A stretch of 64,000 bases of DNA from Anagrus nilaparvatae (lineage: Eukaryota; Arthropoda; Insecta; Hymenoptera; Mymaridae), in contig JAKSXM010000137.1 in NCBI GenBank assembly GCA_022575985.1, forward strand, positions 14,464,001 through 14,528,000, written 5' to 3'. The notes beneath the pieces are model-generated. The model was not told the DNA's origin and did not search any database. It saw only the letters and a program-made list of their open reading frames with translations. Below, in pieces: positions 50,809 to 62,699 of this stretch. A program made the translations under genes and the position numbers. Numbering within the stretch: the stretch's first letter is position 1; every line of letters starts with the position of its first letter.

Positions 50809-51249
50809 CAGTGAAAAGAATTCTGGTTGTGGCAGCCGACGATTTTAAACGATTGCAAATAGAAATGATTGAAACATAAAAAAAAAATTTGAAAACAATG
50901 AATTTTACTCGTTTAAAATGGGAGCTAGACCTCGTGTGGAACCCTTATCCTTATTAGGTCGATGGATTTTTTCATATTCGGTAAAAATCAATGTGAACAG
51001 CGACCCAAATCCATCGATCTATTAAGGATTAAATTTGTCTACCAAATGGGGCTCCGCCTCAGGTCTGAGCAACGGAGACTAAAAAAAATAAATTGTTGAT
51101 CCAAAAGAAAAATTTGTTTTAATCAAATCTTTTAGGACTTATATCATTTGTAACCATTTATTTTAAAGAAAAAAAAACTCAAATTAAATTTGCGTTTAAT
51201 TCCAGCCACAATAGGAATTTCGGTAGCTACAATCGGCCTTTTTTCAGTG
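50809..51249. mobile_element. ~440-bp MITE, CA(C/G)TGAAAA ends, TA duplication
   Basis: CAGTGAAAAGAATTCTGGTTG on the left, and an inverse with CACTGAAAAAAGGCCGATTG from the right end, each flanked by TA. The inner pair GGCAGCCGACGATT and AATCGGCC is more diverged. It contains the GGTCGCTG-type module (GAACAGCGACCCAAATCC near 51000). Confidence 0.65.
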
Positions 51250-51259
51250 TAAGGTTAAT

Positions 51260-53200
51260 CCTGAAATATTCACCTATCCATGAATGGTTGATTAGGTTTT
51301 AGCGGATTAACATAAAAAGCTAAGATCTCAAAAATTATTTAAAAAGGCAAAAAAAATTAGATAAAATTATGGCAAAAAAATTAAAATACGCAGATTTGAT
51401 AAGTATTATTTAAAATAGTTGTTTTTATTAATCAAATAATGAAATTTATTATAGATTTAATTTTGAGAGGTCAAAGAAGTTACTTGCAAGTGAATAAACA
51501 TATAAATATTTTCTTGCACATAATGAAATTGTATACTCAAAACTAGATCTCAGAAATACTTATTTTGCAAGTTAAAATACAAGTAATTTTTTATAAAATA
51601 TTTTAACTCATGTACATAAAAAGCAAACTAAACGAAAAATTTTAATTTTAGTTTAATTAAACATAAATTAAAAAAAATATATTAAAATAAAGTATAATAA
51701 TTTTTTTTTTAATTAAAATTTCATGCTTCATGAAAAAGAATTTAATTTAATTTTTTACCAAATACTTCATTAAACTAACTAAAAAAAATCTAATTAATTT
51801 CCTAAAATTGAATCTATCAAAAAAAATATTTTCATTTGATAAATGGTAAAGAGGATAAAAAAAACCTAAATCTAAGAATAATCGTATTATAATTTTTCAA
51901 AGATAGATGGCATTTATGAAGTAAAATTTAAAGAACTGAAAAGTAGCCAAAAAGATTCAGATTATTAATAAATTTGCATTCCTTTTTTCTACATAAATAT
52001 AGTAATATATACGTAAATTTATAATAAAAACTAAAATTAATTTATGAAATAAGATACTTTAACTTTTCTCAACAAGAAAACATTTAATTAGTAATTAGTT
52101 TGTAATTTCAAGCTCGTTGAATATTAAAAGAAATTTTTTAAATTTATAGTATTTTAATAACTTGATAAATATTAAATATTTAAAAAAATTTTTATTAAAA
52201 TATTGTTAAATTTAATATTAAATATCGGTCAAATTATAGTACAAAGTTTACAGTGAAAAGATTTTATCTTGACGTTATAACAATAAAACCATTATTTTAG
52301 TTTAACTAAAGGTCGGAAACTATAAAATATTATGGTGTAGTTTATTATTTTTATAAAATAACTTTAAACTTTAATACCTTTGAAATATTAAAAGAGAATG
52401 CAAAGTCAGAAATTTCAGGAGCTATAAAAATAAATTTCAAAGAAAGCCATAACGAAAAATTTAGGAATTTAAAATATTTCTTTCTGGCCAGTGGCCCGGA
52501 ACTAGCACGTATTTTGCATGCATAAATTTAAAAAATGTTTATAGGTGTTTGAATTTTTTTTTAAATTTTGAAGAAAGTTAGCTTATATAAAAAGTTAAAC
52601 TCGAAAATACTTTAAAACTGAAATAGAATTTTAAAAACTATCTGAAATATATAGATGTATTACTATCGGGAAGTGCTTATTGAATAATAAAACCTGTACT
52701 TATAATTCAGTGTATATATTTGCACACAATAGTTTCAATCATCGAGAGCAAATGGATCATTTGTGTGTATGAAAATTTATCAGTATTCCTCACAAATGGG
52801 ATATGTGCAGTTTTAATAGAACAATTGAATATGTTTCGGTGTATGGATAGAACTTTGTTAATATAAAACTGTAATTTAGATTTGAACAAAATGTAAAAAA
52901 TATACAATTTTTGTAAGACATTTTTTGAGTGCATTGTAAACAAAAAATCATTTTTTTTACTGGAAATAGTCCAAAGTAAATATTTTCGATATGGTCGATT
53001 TGTATTTTTTTTTTTGCAAATTGATTATATTGAAAATTGATAAAATTTGTAATTAAAATTTTTTAAATCCTGATGTCCAATTACTGTTCATACCATTCAC
53101 CTAATTGAATACTTTTGTTTGAATTAATGAAAAAAATTGAAAAAATTAATGTATCTCTATTCGCGTATCAATATTATACTTTTCGCTGCAGAAAGAAACG
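51260..53200. other. AT-rich, no gene seen
   Basis: No coding signals and no clear repeats. Confidence 0.4.
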
Positions 53201-53205
53201 AACGA

Positions 53206-54013
53206 TATATGAGGGGTTCCACGCCAACTTAGAAGGTCGTTTTTCAATGTGCTGCTAAAAATAAGCCCTTTTTTTAATATTTAGATTTCTTGACCTTTTT
53301 GCTGATTTTTGATATCCATTTTGACATATAGTAGATCATTTTTTTCAATGCATAATTTAAATTTCTAAAAATGTCTTTTTTCCAAAGAAAATTAAAAATA
53401 AACCCACTTACACAAAAAAAATCCCATAACTGAATATAATTCAAAAATATAAAATACTGACTAATACTTGAATTGCTTCATAGGATACCATAATTTCCGT
53501 ATCTATGTAAAATTTCTTGGGAAACTTAGATTTTCATATGTTAATAAAACTTAGCAAGAAGCTTACAAATTCTAAAAAGCTATATTTTAAAAAAATTGTA
53601 ATTTTTTCTTCTGGTCCATTAACATTAGTTTATTCCACAGAATTTTTTTCCTCTTGGTAAAGATCATTTGAATGAAGATCAAAGAATAAAACGTAAATGA
53701 TACTGACTTTCTCGCTGATACTTGGTCTAATTCAAATTTTTGGACCCTAGAATCGAATTCACAGAAAATTTTCTAATAGCACCTATCAGGAAAATATTTT
53801 TGACCTTTGAGTTATTATTTGACTGCTAATATTAAAAAGATTTCAACTAATTAAAAAAAAGCCAAAAACACCATAATGGCTTAAAAAATAAAAATTTAAC
53901 TTAGAAACTTAAAATTAGTGAAAGGATTTATTTTTAGACATCAAAAAATATCAAAAAAATATTTTTGACTCTTCAGTCCAACTTGAACTCTGTTGGTGTG
54001 GAATCCCTCATAT
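53206..54013. mobile_element. ~800-bp TIR element (ATATGAGGGGTTCCAC)
   Basis: ATATGAGGGGTTCCACGCCAAC at the left end and an inverse ending GGAATCCCTCATAT on the right. The terminal repeats are about 40 bp with no transposase frame. Non-autonomous DNA element. Confidence 0.6.
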
Positions 54014-54029
54014 AAAAGCACAAAAGTTT

Positions 54030-55580
54030 ACAATAATTTGTTATTTATTGAATTCATTGATTTATTTGTTATATGCACTTCATTATTCATCAAATTATAT
54101 TTGTTCAAGAATTTTTTATTCCAAAGGCAATATAACTGTACAAAAATAAACATAGACTATTCAAAAACCTGTGAAATTTAAATCAAATTCTTTATTATTA
54201 TTATATATTTTTATACAATTGTTGAAAACTGATGAAATGTATAATTATAATTTGAATAAAAATTTGAAATATCAATCAATTTTAATATTATTTTTTTGAA
54301 AATACAAAAAATGCAATACTTGATTGAAGCGGAAATAACAAGTACGATATAGTAAAAAAAAATGCAAACACGTATTGCATAACATTTTTATTTATTTATT
54401 TTTTTCTAACATTTACTCTTGTCAATGATTTTGCATTAGAGTTTCGTACAGTATAAAAATATGTTATTTTTTAAGTATAAGGTACTTTTAAGTGACACTT
54501 CATGTGCATGTTGAACTGTATTTTTATTGCATTCTTGTGAGAGAATTGAGGCTGCAGTAAAATTTAAGATTTTAAAAGAATCAGAGAATACACTGAAAAA
54601 TATACAATAATTATATACTTTTTGCAAACGTTAAGGTTTTTTGGGCAAAAGGCTAATTTGTACAGTCGGTCATCTATTGTTCTTCGAGTTAGGGTATATA
54701 AGAATTTGAAAAAACTGAAATAAAGAATAGCTGTCTTGATTCAAATTGAAATCAATTTTAAAATGCTTTTATGGGAATTTCGAGGACTATGAAAAAAAAT
54801 TGAAAAAAATTTATTGTTACATTACGCATTATATGAATAATACAACTGAAAAATTTTAATATTCTGGATAGAATAATAAGTACATTTATTTCCAAAGAAA
54901 TAATTTTATAATAATAATTGATCGTTAATATTCTAATGATATACACTTATAATGTTAAAATAATTTTTTTAAAATTATAAAAATTACAAGTTGCGAAAAT
55001 TGACCTCTTCTAGTTTTAAATATAAGTTATATTCAACTTTATAAATTTTTATTACTCTTTTTTTGTCATTTACTTTTATAATAAGCTATTTTAAAAATCT
55101 GATCAAGAGTCTATAGAAATATGTATGCAATTCATTAAATAAAAAACTCATTTTAAATTCTAATTAAAAAATTTTTTTATTAAAAAAGTAATATTTTATG
55201 GATTTTCGAGTGTAATTTACATTTAACAAAGGTATAGTAGTGCTAACTGTTTTGGTACCTGTGGTTTGCTTTTTATAGGGTGTTTACAAAATTATTTTTG
55301 ATAAAAAAAGTGTCTTGATTTTACTACTACGATACATGAATTTCCAAGGATTTAAGGGGTTGATGAATTTAAAAATCAGTATTAAAATCGCACTGAATTA
55401 TCAAAAAGCTAGGGTTTTTTTATTTTAGGCACGATCATCTACTGGAGGCCTCATTCATTGTGTAATTAGTCGTTCATGTACCAGTACATGATGTACATGA
55501 TTTGCCGTTCATGTACCAGTACGATTACCAGTACCTGAAAGATCGTTCAGGATTTGATTTTTTTCATATTATTTATTAAT
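54030..55580. other. Intergenic with a short direct repeat
   Basis: Closed frames. At 55472-55520 the sequence CGTTCATGTACCAGTAC occurs twice within about 40 bp, and a weaker version (CGTTCATGCACTGGTA) is at 56730. Confidence 0.4.
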
Positions 55581-55584
55581 TTTA

Positions 55585-56377
55585 AATTTAGTCGAGAAGC
55601 TAGCATATCATTCCATGTGCAAAAAATCCGATCGAGTGTTTAATTGAAAGGCACCAAGCAGATTATAGTTTTTTGATCCGCTGATTCCGAATCTGCAACT
55701 ATTTTTTCTCTAAAACGCAGGCGTTCGGCACTAGAGGGCGTTTAAGGGGTAAAAGATATTTTTCGCAAATATCTTGGAAGCTAGACGTCCAAACATACTG
55801 AAAAACAAGCAGATTGCAACCAGGTGCGTTTCTGGCAGTGTAAAACAGTGTTTTTACCTCCAAAACGCCCTCCAGCAGCAAATTCCACAGTTATAAAGAA
55901 AAAACAACTGCAGATTTGAAATCAATGGGTCAAAAAACTTTAAGTTACTTGGTTTTAAGTATCTTAGGACGCCTAACTTCCAAGAGATTTGCAAAAATTA
56001 GCATTTTTACATCTTAAACGCCCTCCAGCGGCAAACGCCCCAGTTTTAGAGAAAAAATAACTAAAGAATTGGAATCAGTGGGTCAAAAAATTATAATCTG
56101 CTTGGTTTTCAGTATGTTTGGACGCGTAGCTTCCAAGATATTTGCGAAAAATACCTTTTTTATTTTTTTTTTTATTAAGTTCTCTTATGAAAAATATCTT
56201 TTTACCTCCCCCCCCCTAAACGCCCTCTAGCAGCGAACGCCTCAGTTTTAGAGAAATAATAACTGCAGATTCGGAATCAGCGGGTCAAATAACTATAATT
56301 CCCTTGGCGCCTTTCAAATAAACACTCAATTGGATTTTTTGCATAGAGAATGAAATGCTAACTTTTCGACTAATTAA
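55585..56377. mobile_element. ~790-bp complex foldback element
   Basis: The left arm (GTCGAGAAGCTAGCATATCA, ..GCACCAAGCAGATTATAG) is inverted on the right (..AATTCCCTTGGCGCC, ..TGCTAACTTTTCGAC). Internally the unit CGCCCTCTAGCAGC..AACGCCTCAGTTTTAGAGAA, or its inverse, occurs about four times. Each is followed by a GATTCSGAATCAGYGGGTCA-type module. Confidence 0.75.
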
Positions 56378-56399
56378 AGAAATGGATACATATTAAAGC

Positions 56400-58480
56400 T
56401 AAAGGATCGCTGCTTAATTTAAAAACAAAAAAAATTTAACGGTTATCTTAAGAATAAATAAAGAAACAAAGAATTATAAATTTTAGGCCATTTAGGTACT
56501 GGAGCATTTCCTTACACACGGTTTTCCCATTTAGAATTCGGTCTTTTATGTACTAGTGCAAAAAACAAGTTGTAAATATCAATTAATTTTACAAAATAAA
56601 ATGCTAATTGGGATAAAATTTTTGTGTTGGTGTATTACTAAGGGTTCAAAGTAACCATTAAAAACAAAACAATTACTGTTAATAAGATAATTTATTAAAT
56701 ATTTCACATTTAATAAACGTAAAAGTTCTTAACCGTTCATGCACTGGTAATAGTACCTTAATTATGGATACAAAGTGAAAAAAATTTAATATTAATGTGA
56801 TTTTATGAACTTAATCAATGAAGTATAAACCAAGGATTTTTATTGGTCTTAGGTTATTTAACAACTTTTGGAAGAAAAAAAGTTCATTTTTTAGCATTTT
56901 TCATCAATTTTTTTTGAAATCCGAAATTAGTTATTTTGTGATTGCTCGAAAACGACTGTATGAAATAAAATTTGGGTTTCTGCTGGTTCAACTAGATCAA
57001 ATTTAAATAATTTTATCCAGAGCTTTTTTATCGTATAGCCTCTGAAATTTTCGAATTGCTAATTGAAATTCGCACTCTTTTCATCCTTTATTTCGCGCGC
57101 AGAATGATTTAAAACTTTCAACCTTAATTATTTTCTTAATTACCAAAATTTATTCTTACTTTAATTTTTTTATTCATATCAACTACACGACGTACTATAA
57201 CTAACCTCAAAAATAATAAAAACATAATATAAACAATAAACCAATTAATTTTAACCTATTATAACAATGAAATTTGTATGAGCCAATCAGAATGGCTCTT
57301 TAGCTATAACAATGTACATAGTTACTGTTGCGATCAACATGTCCTTTTTAAAAAAAGGATTTTTAGCCTCTACATTAAATTCTATTATTTTTTAATATTA
57401 ATTTTTTAATCACCCGCATGCCAATTTGAAGTAAAAAATAATAATGAAAGTTTGAATAATAAATTTTTTTTATCAAACTGGTATGTTTTATCAGGTTTTA
57501 TCCATATTAAATGGTCAAAAATTGATTGTTTTTTAAATGCTTAACCCTTAATATATATTTTCTGAAGGGTTTTAGGTATAAAAATGATATTCAAGTATTT
57601 TACATAAAACAACTGTTACATTCAAAATTCTATGAAAATTAAAACTCTTAGATATAAAGTGTTAAAATAATCTAATGATATTAAAGCATAATTTATCAAC
57701 TGCCTAAACAGTTTATAACTAAACCCAAAGTAAAAATTGAATAAAAATAAGTTTAGTTTAATAACATGTTAAACTTTCACATAACTTGATAATTCAAAAT
57801 TTAATATTCTTTAATTTTAGTTTGAATTGCTAATTTTTAATAAAAATGGAACGTTAAAAAAAGTTAATTTCATTAAATTTAAATATTTTAAGTTATATGG
57901 TAAAAATGATCAGAAAATTTTATTATATATCTTAGAATTTTAAGTACTGTATATATTAAAAGTGCTAAGAACCTATCGATTCTTGCATCTGCATATAATA
58001 CATTGAAATATTAAAAAATAGGTCAAATTTATGAGGTCAATAAACAAAATAATATTTTATTTTAATTTTTATTTATTGAAAATTCATATATACCTGTATG
58101 GATAAAAAATTAATTACTTATTTAAATATTTATGATTAAAAAATTACTTTTTTTTTTGTTGTTTTTAGCAATTATTTATGACCTAATAATTATTAATTTT
58201 ATTGATTTTTTTAGATATTAAGATTAATTAATTTTTTGGTTTTGCAAATATTAAATATTCCTATCTACAATGCTTGGTAAAATTTTTCTTGTAAAATATA
58301 AAATTAATTTTTTTGTATTAATTGGGGTGGTATGTGTTACAATAAAATGTAAAATGGAATCTTCTAAGTTTATAATCAGGAAATATTTTTCAATTCAATA
58401 AATCATTAAAACAAAAGAATTGCCACAAAATAAATGTAAATTCGTTCTTAAATAGTATATTTATATAATTTTAAAATAAT
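56400..58480. other. AT-rich, no gene seen
   Basis: Searched for a continuation of the 58494-59088 gene on the minus strand, but no in-phase exon was recognised. Confidence 0.4.
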
Positions 58481-58493
58481 TATTAAAACTTAC

Positions 58494-59088
58494 CAAATTA
58501 ATTGTCACGATAAGATCATATTGTTGCCTTTTTCCTTGTTTTTTATTTTTTCCATTTTTAACGTTACCACCTTTTGGTTGCACTTTAACTTGTCCTTTTT
58601 GTGCACTTGGTTTTCCTGTTCCTTTACCACCAGGTGCTCCTTTTTGCCCACCAGCTGTTGTTTTTTGAGTATGCCCATCAGCAGGTTTGTTACGCGCCTA
58701 ATTTGAAAAAAAACAATTATTAGTATCTTTTTTTTACTTTTTATTCTAAAATTTATTTTTTATAATATTTATATCATTATTTATACACTAGAAAAATTTA
58801 TAAAGCTGCAAGCTCCAGAGTTAAAATTATTTAATCATTTAAGTAACTTCTATACTAAAATTTTTGTTAAATTCTTATTTACATATAAGCAAGAAAAAAA
58901 TAAATAAATTGCACAAAATTTTAATGCAGAATAAATTTTAATTCCTTATCACTCCAAATAGCAGTAAAAGTGTTTGTTGATGCTCAAGCTATACTCACTG
59001 GGTTGGTGCTTCGAGATGCAGTTAATTTTTTAGAAGAATTGTTTTTTCTTTTAAAAGACACAAATGCTCGCAATCTATCTCCAAAACT
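58494..59088 (-). CDS. Two internal exons of an unidentified Gly/Lys-rich protein (partial)
   Basis: Exons 58999-59088 and 58494-58697 are both flanked by good acceptors (TTATTTAG, TCAAATTAG) and donors (GTGAGT, GTAAGT), and join in phase 0. They give 98 codons. The first reads SFGDRLRAFVSFKRKNNSSK and on to ASRSTNP. The second is a low-complexity linker rich in Gly, Lys, Gln and Pro (GGQKGAPGGKGTGKPSAQKG) that ends QQYDLIVTINL. The closing hydrophobic strand looks like the start of a folded domain. A C2 domain, as in MCTP-type proteins, is one guess that I cannot confirm. Both outer borders are splice sites, so more exons must exist on each side, but none was found within the window. I consider the exons real and the identity open. 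Confidence 0.7.
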
Positions 59089-59099
59089 CTAAATAACAA

Positions 59100-62000
59100 A
59101 TAGTATATTATGTAAAAAGTGTGGTAAATTTAAACTCTAACTCTAGGAAACACGTGATATGAAATTTTTAACACTCGGTGCAGGAACAAAAGATTTTTAA
59201 ATATTAGAAAAGAATTTAACGCACAATTTTGTAGAAAGTTAACCAAAGTAAAAATTGATAAAATAATTTATTTTCATTCACAATTAACCCCGGGAAATCC
59301 CTATAATTTTTGAATAGTTCCAGACAGATTTGTTAGAGTTAGGAGCAACGATTTACTACATTCTGCTGTAAATGATCACTGAACTCTATAAATCTTTTTG
59401 AAACTTTTAAGAAATTTCTTTAAGAGTTCTGAGCTAATTGTGAGTTGAGCTCTCTAAGTAAATGTAAAAATTAAAAATTTAAGGCAAAATTTAATTTAAA
59501 TATGAATAATCTATTCGATACATTGAGCTAACAATTTTGGTTATTTCGCCTCTAGCTAAACAGATATTTAAATGCTATCATTTGGATTGTCTAAAATTCT
59601 TGACAAATAATCAATTTCTTAAATATCCCAAGCACCATCCAAATACAGTTGAGAATCAACAATCACATACTTAAAGCTTGAAATTACCAGGAATCTTAAA
59701 TTTATAAAATTATATTTCTTATCATTTTATACTTTGTACCTAATTAAAATCTACTTTTACTATTTATATGTTAATTATACCTATATTCTATTCAGCAATT
59801 TAGCTTTGATATATATAGCAGAAGCTTATATTTTTTTCAAAATTCTTTATAGCTGTTATATATAACTATATCTAATTATATGAATAAAGCTTTAATTAAA
59901 AATATTATTATTTGAGAAAATTTTATAAAATATCTATTTACATACTAATTTATAAAAGGCCTTTTTCTAATAATATATATATATTTATATATATATATGG
60001 TATATACCTTCTTATATATATTATCTTTGAAAAAAATTCTATATATATAATATCTTTTTACGTGCTTTCGTGCAAAAGCATAAGGTCTATCATCCTTTTT
60101 GTATTTTTAAGATTGATCTTAAGATGAGAGCTTTTACAATTTCAAAAAAAAATTTCAAGCAGTATTATTGATTATATATACCTTTTTTATATATTATATT
60201 GATAAGTGATATCATTACGTTAATGGATCTTTGAATCAAATATATTATGGGTAACAAGGAGAGTTTATACAATTTCGAACACTAAATTACACAAAATTGT
60301 TCTGGATCCTTTTATAATATTAGAAAAATAGAGCTTAGATAGGGTTTTTTAGAGGCTAATTTCTAAATATTGCTGTAGCCTTGTTTTTTAATCTAAAAAC
60401 TTCCATCTGATCTCATTTTTTTGTGTAAATATCACATTTGAATTTCCATAAGGCACAATTTTTTACTCGTCTAATTTCGTTTATTTGCTTACCAGATATA
60501 ATAATTTAAACCCACAATTAGATTTTTAGAAAAAGTCAATTTTTCATCACTATTTTTGCCATATCTTAAAAATGACTCAAGGGAATCGGATGAGTAAACA
60601 TTTTTCGAAAATTCGGAGCATTTGAAACTTTTTTGTGACTACTAAAATCTATTTGGCAGTAATTTATAAATTGATCATTTTGAGGGGCCAAAAATGTGTA
60701 TTTGGTTTACTTTAAATAAAGCAAGTTTTAAAAAATTGCCAAAAAACTCGTAACTTATTATTGTGAGTGTAGGGTCTCTGATATGCTTTGTCAATATAAC
60801 TTATAGATTATAGAATTGACTGATTCATAACCATGTTTAGTGTTCCAAATGCAGAGAACTCTCCTTAGATTACAATAAAATCATTAAAAAAAAAAATGTA
60901 ATATAGTGGTCACAACCACAGTAAAGAATTAAATTTTTATGATATTTAATTGACGAAAGGTTTAACTTGCAATTAAAAATTAATCATTCAGATTTAGTTG
61001 AATTGTATTTTATTTTTTAAATTTCAATGGTATCGAATTAATGCATTAATTTTGGTTTTTGGGCTCCGAGTACATGATGCTTTTAAAACTAAATCATGAA
61101 TTTTTATTTCAATTTATTTTTAAGTCAATGGCATACGATAACGTGAAAATAAAAACTACTTTTAAAATATATTATTTAAAACCTAAAAAATTTAATCAAT
61201 AAAAGCTCAAATAATTGTGTATTCATTTCGGCTACAATAAGTATTGATTATAAACAGCTACCTTGCAGAAAATACTAAATGCTTGTTTCCTTTAATTATC
61301 AATAAATTGTATTTATTGGCCATTTTTCACCTTGAGTATAAAATAAGATCATTAAATACTAACTAGTGCTACATAAGCATAATTTAAATTAGAAACTTTA
61401 TTGGTTATTCTTATATTATAAAAAATATTAATTTACTAAAAATTCAGCTGATCAATTTATGGTATTAAACGTTCAAGTAAATAAATCTATTTTAGAATAT
61501 TTTGTATTTAAATGTAAACCAGACTATGATAAATAATTTAAATAATTTTAAAAAGAACATCTAAAAATTTAATAATCAAACTTCATAATTCTAGTATTGT
61601 AATAAATAATCCTAGCATAATTTTTTTTCATATCTATATTTAATTAAATAAAATAGAATAAAATTTTTAATTATATGACCTTACAAAATAAAAAATAATA
61701 ATAATAAAGCTTTTTTGTTATTAAATAAAATAAAATAGTTAAAAAAAAAAAGAACAAAAAAAATCTTGAATATGTTGAAACTAGGACAATGAGTGTGAAT
61801 ACTGGACTTCAAGTGATTCACTCTTATAAGCTCATTGAAAATAAAAAGTTTTTTTTTCCTGTTTTTTTTTTTTTTTTTTTTGTAAAAATATATATATACC
61901 TACATTTTATGTTTGAAATAAAAAGTAGAGGAATATTTGGTATTATGCTGGAAAATATTTTGAATTTGTTTGGGTATATAAAAATTATGATACAAAGTAC

Positions 62001-62425
62001 AAGCGGATAGAAAATTTGATATGAAAGTTTTTTGTACTGCAAAATACAAAAAAATTAGTGAAATATTTTTCCATTTGTTTAAAATTTCAATTTATTTTAT
62101 AGTTTAATAGAATATTATTGGTTTCAAGTAAGAATCCAGCAATGCTAATTACATCCAAAAATTGGACATATCTTTAGTATGTATATTTAGTTGCTAAAAT
62201 CTTAATTTAGGGACTTAAAATACTTTAGGTTTATGGATTTAAAATATTTTCAATTTAGGGACTTATAATTTCGATTCTAGGGTTATTATAATTAGGAAGT
62301 ATTATGTTAAAACTGTTATAAGTGAAAATTTTCCATGCTCATTGGCTGTGTGAACACACAAACCAGTTATAAGTTTTTTTTCAGGATTCCTATAATTTTT
62401 GATTCTTGCGGGCGCTAAATCGTTC
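59100..62425. other. AT-rich, no gene seen; presumed intron or upstream region of the minus-strand gene
   Basis: TATATA tracts at 59970-60060 and long A/T runs. A dispersed repeat shared with 29835-29905 sits at 62315-62375. The frames at 61789-62042 are low complexity on both strands. Confidence 0.4.
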
Positions 62426-62432
62426 ATTATTA

Positions 62433-62520
62433 GGCTGGTTCTGCAAACTTCCGTAAATGCAATTACGCATTGCATTGCAGTTGTATAATTGCGTTTACAG
62501 AGGTTGGTATAGAACTAGCC
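62433..62520. mobile_element. 88-bp Harbinger-type MITE, TTA duplication
   Basis: Direct TTA at 62430-62432 and 62521-62523. The ends GGCTGGTTCTGCAAACTTCC and GAGGTTGGTATAGAACTAGCC are inverted near-copies, and the tips match those of the MITE at 31416-31553. It is shorter and more diverged. Confidence 0.7.
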
Positions 62521-62522
62521 TT

Positions 62523-62677
62523 AAAAACTGGCCACTGTATAATGGATAATATCTTCGAAATAACTTGAACTGCCAAAAACGCATAAGCGCATATTGTCGT
62601 CGATTTATTTCCAGCAATAATTTGCGAATGCAATGAGGAGGCATAGGAAAAGCTGAAACAGAGGGCGCCGAAAACAC
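62523..62677 (-). pseudogene. Coding-like fragment beside the Harbinger MITE
   Basis: A minus-strand frame reads SVSAFPMPPHCIRKLLLEIN then RRQYALMRFWQFKLFRRYYP, an unusually non-biased composition for this window, and runs towards the MITE end. A possible acceptor (CCTCTGTTTCAG) precedes it. It could be a remnant of an N-terminal transposase region from a parent element, but I do not recognise it with any certainty. Confidence 0.3.
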
Positions 62678-62699
62678 TTACTTAAAAAATTACATTGAA

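Noticed and set aside
58521..58706. 61-codon plus-strand frame
   Set aside because: It is the opposite-strand shadow of the Gly/Lys-rich exon.
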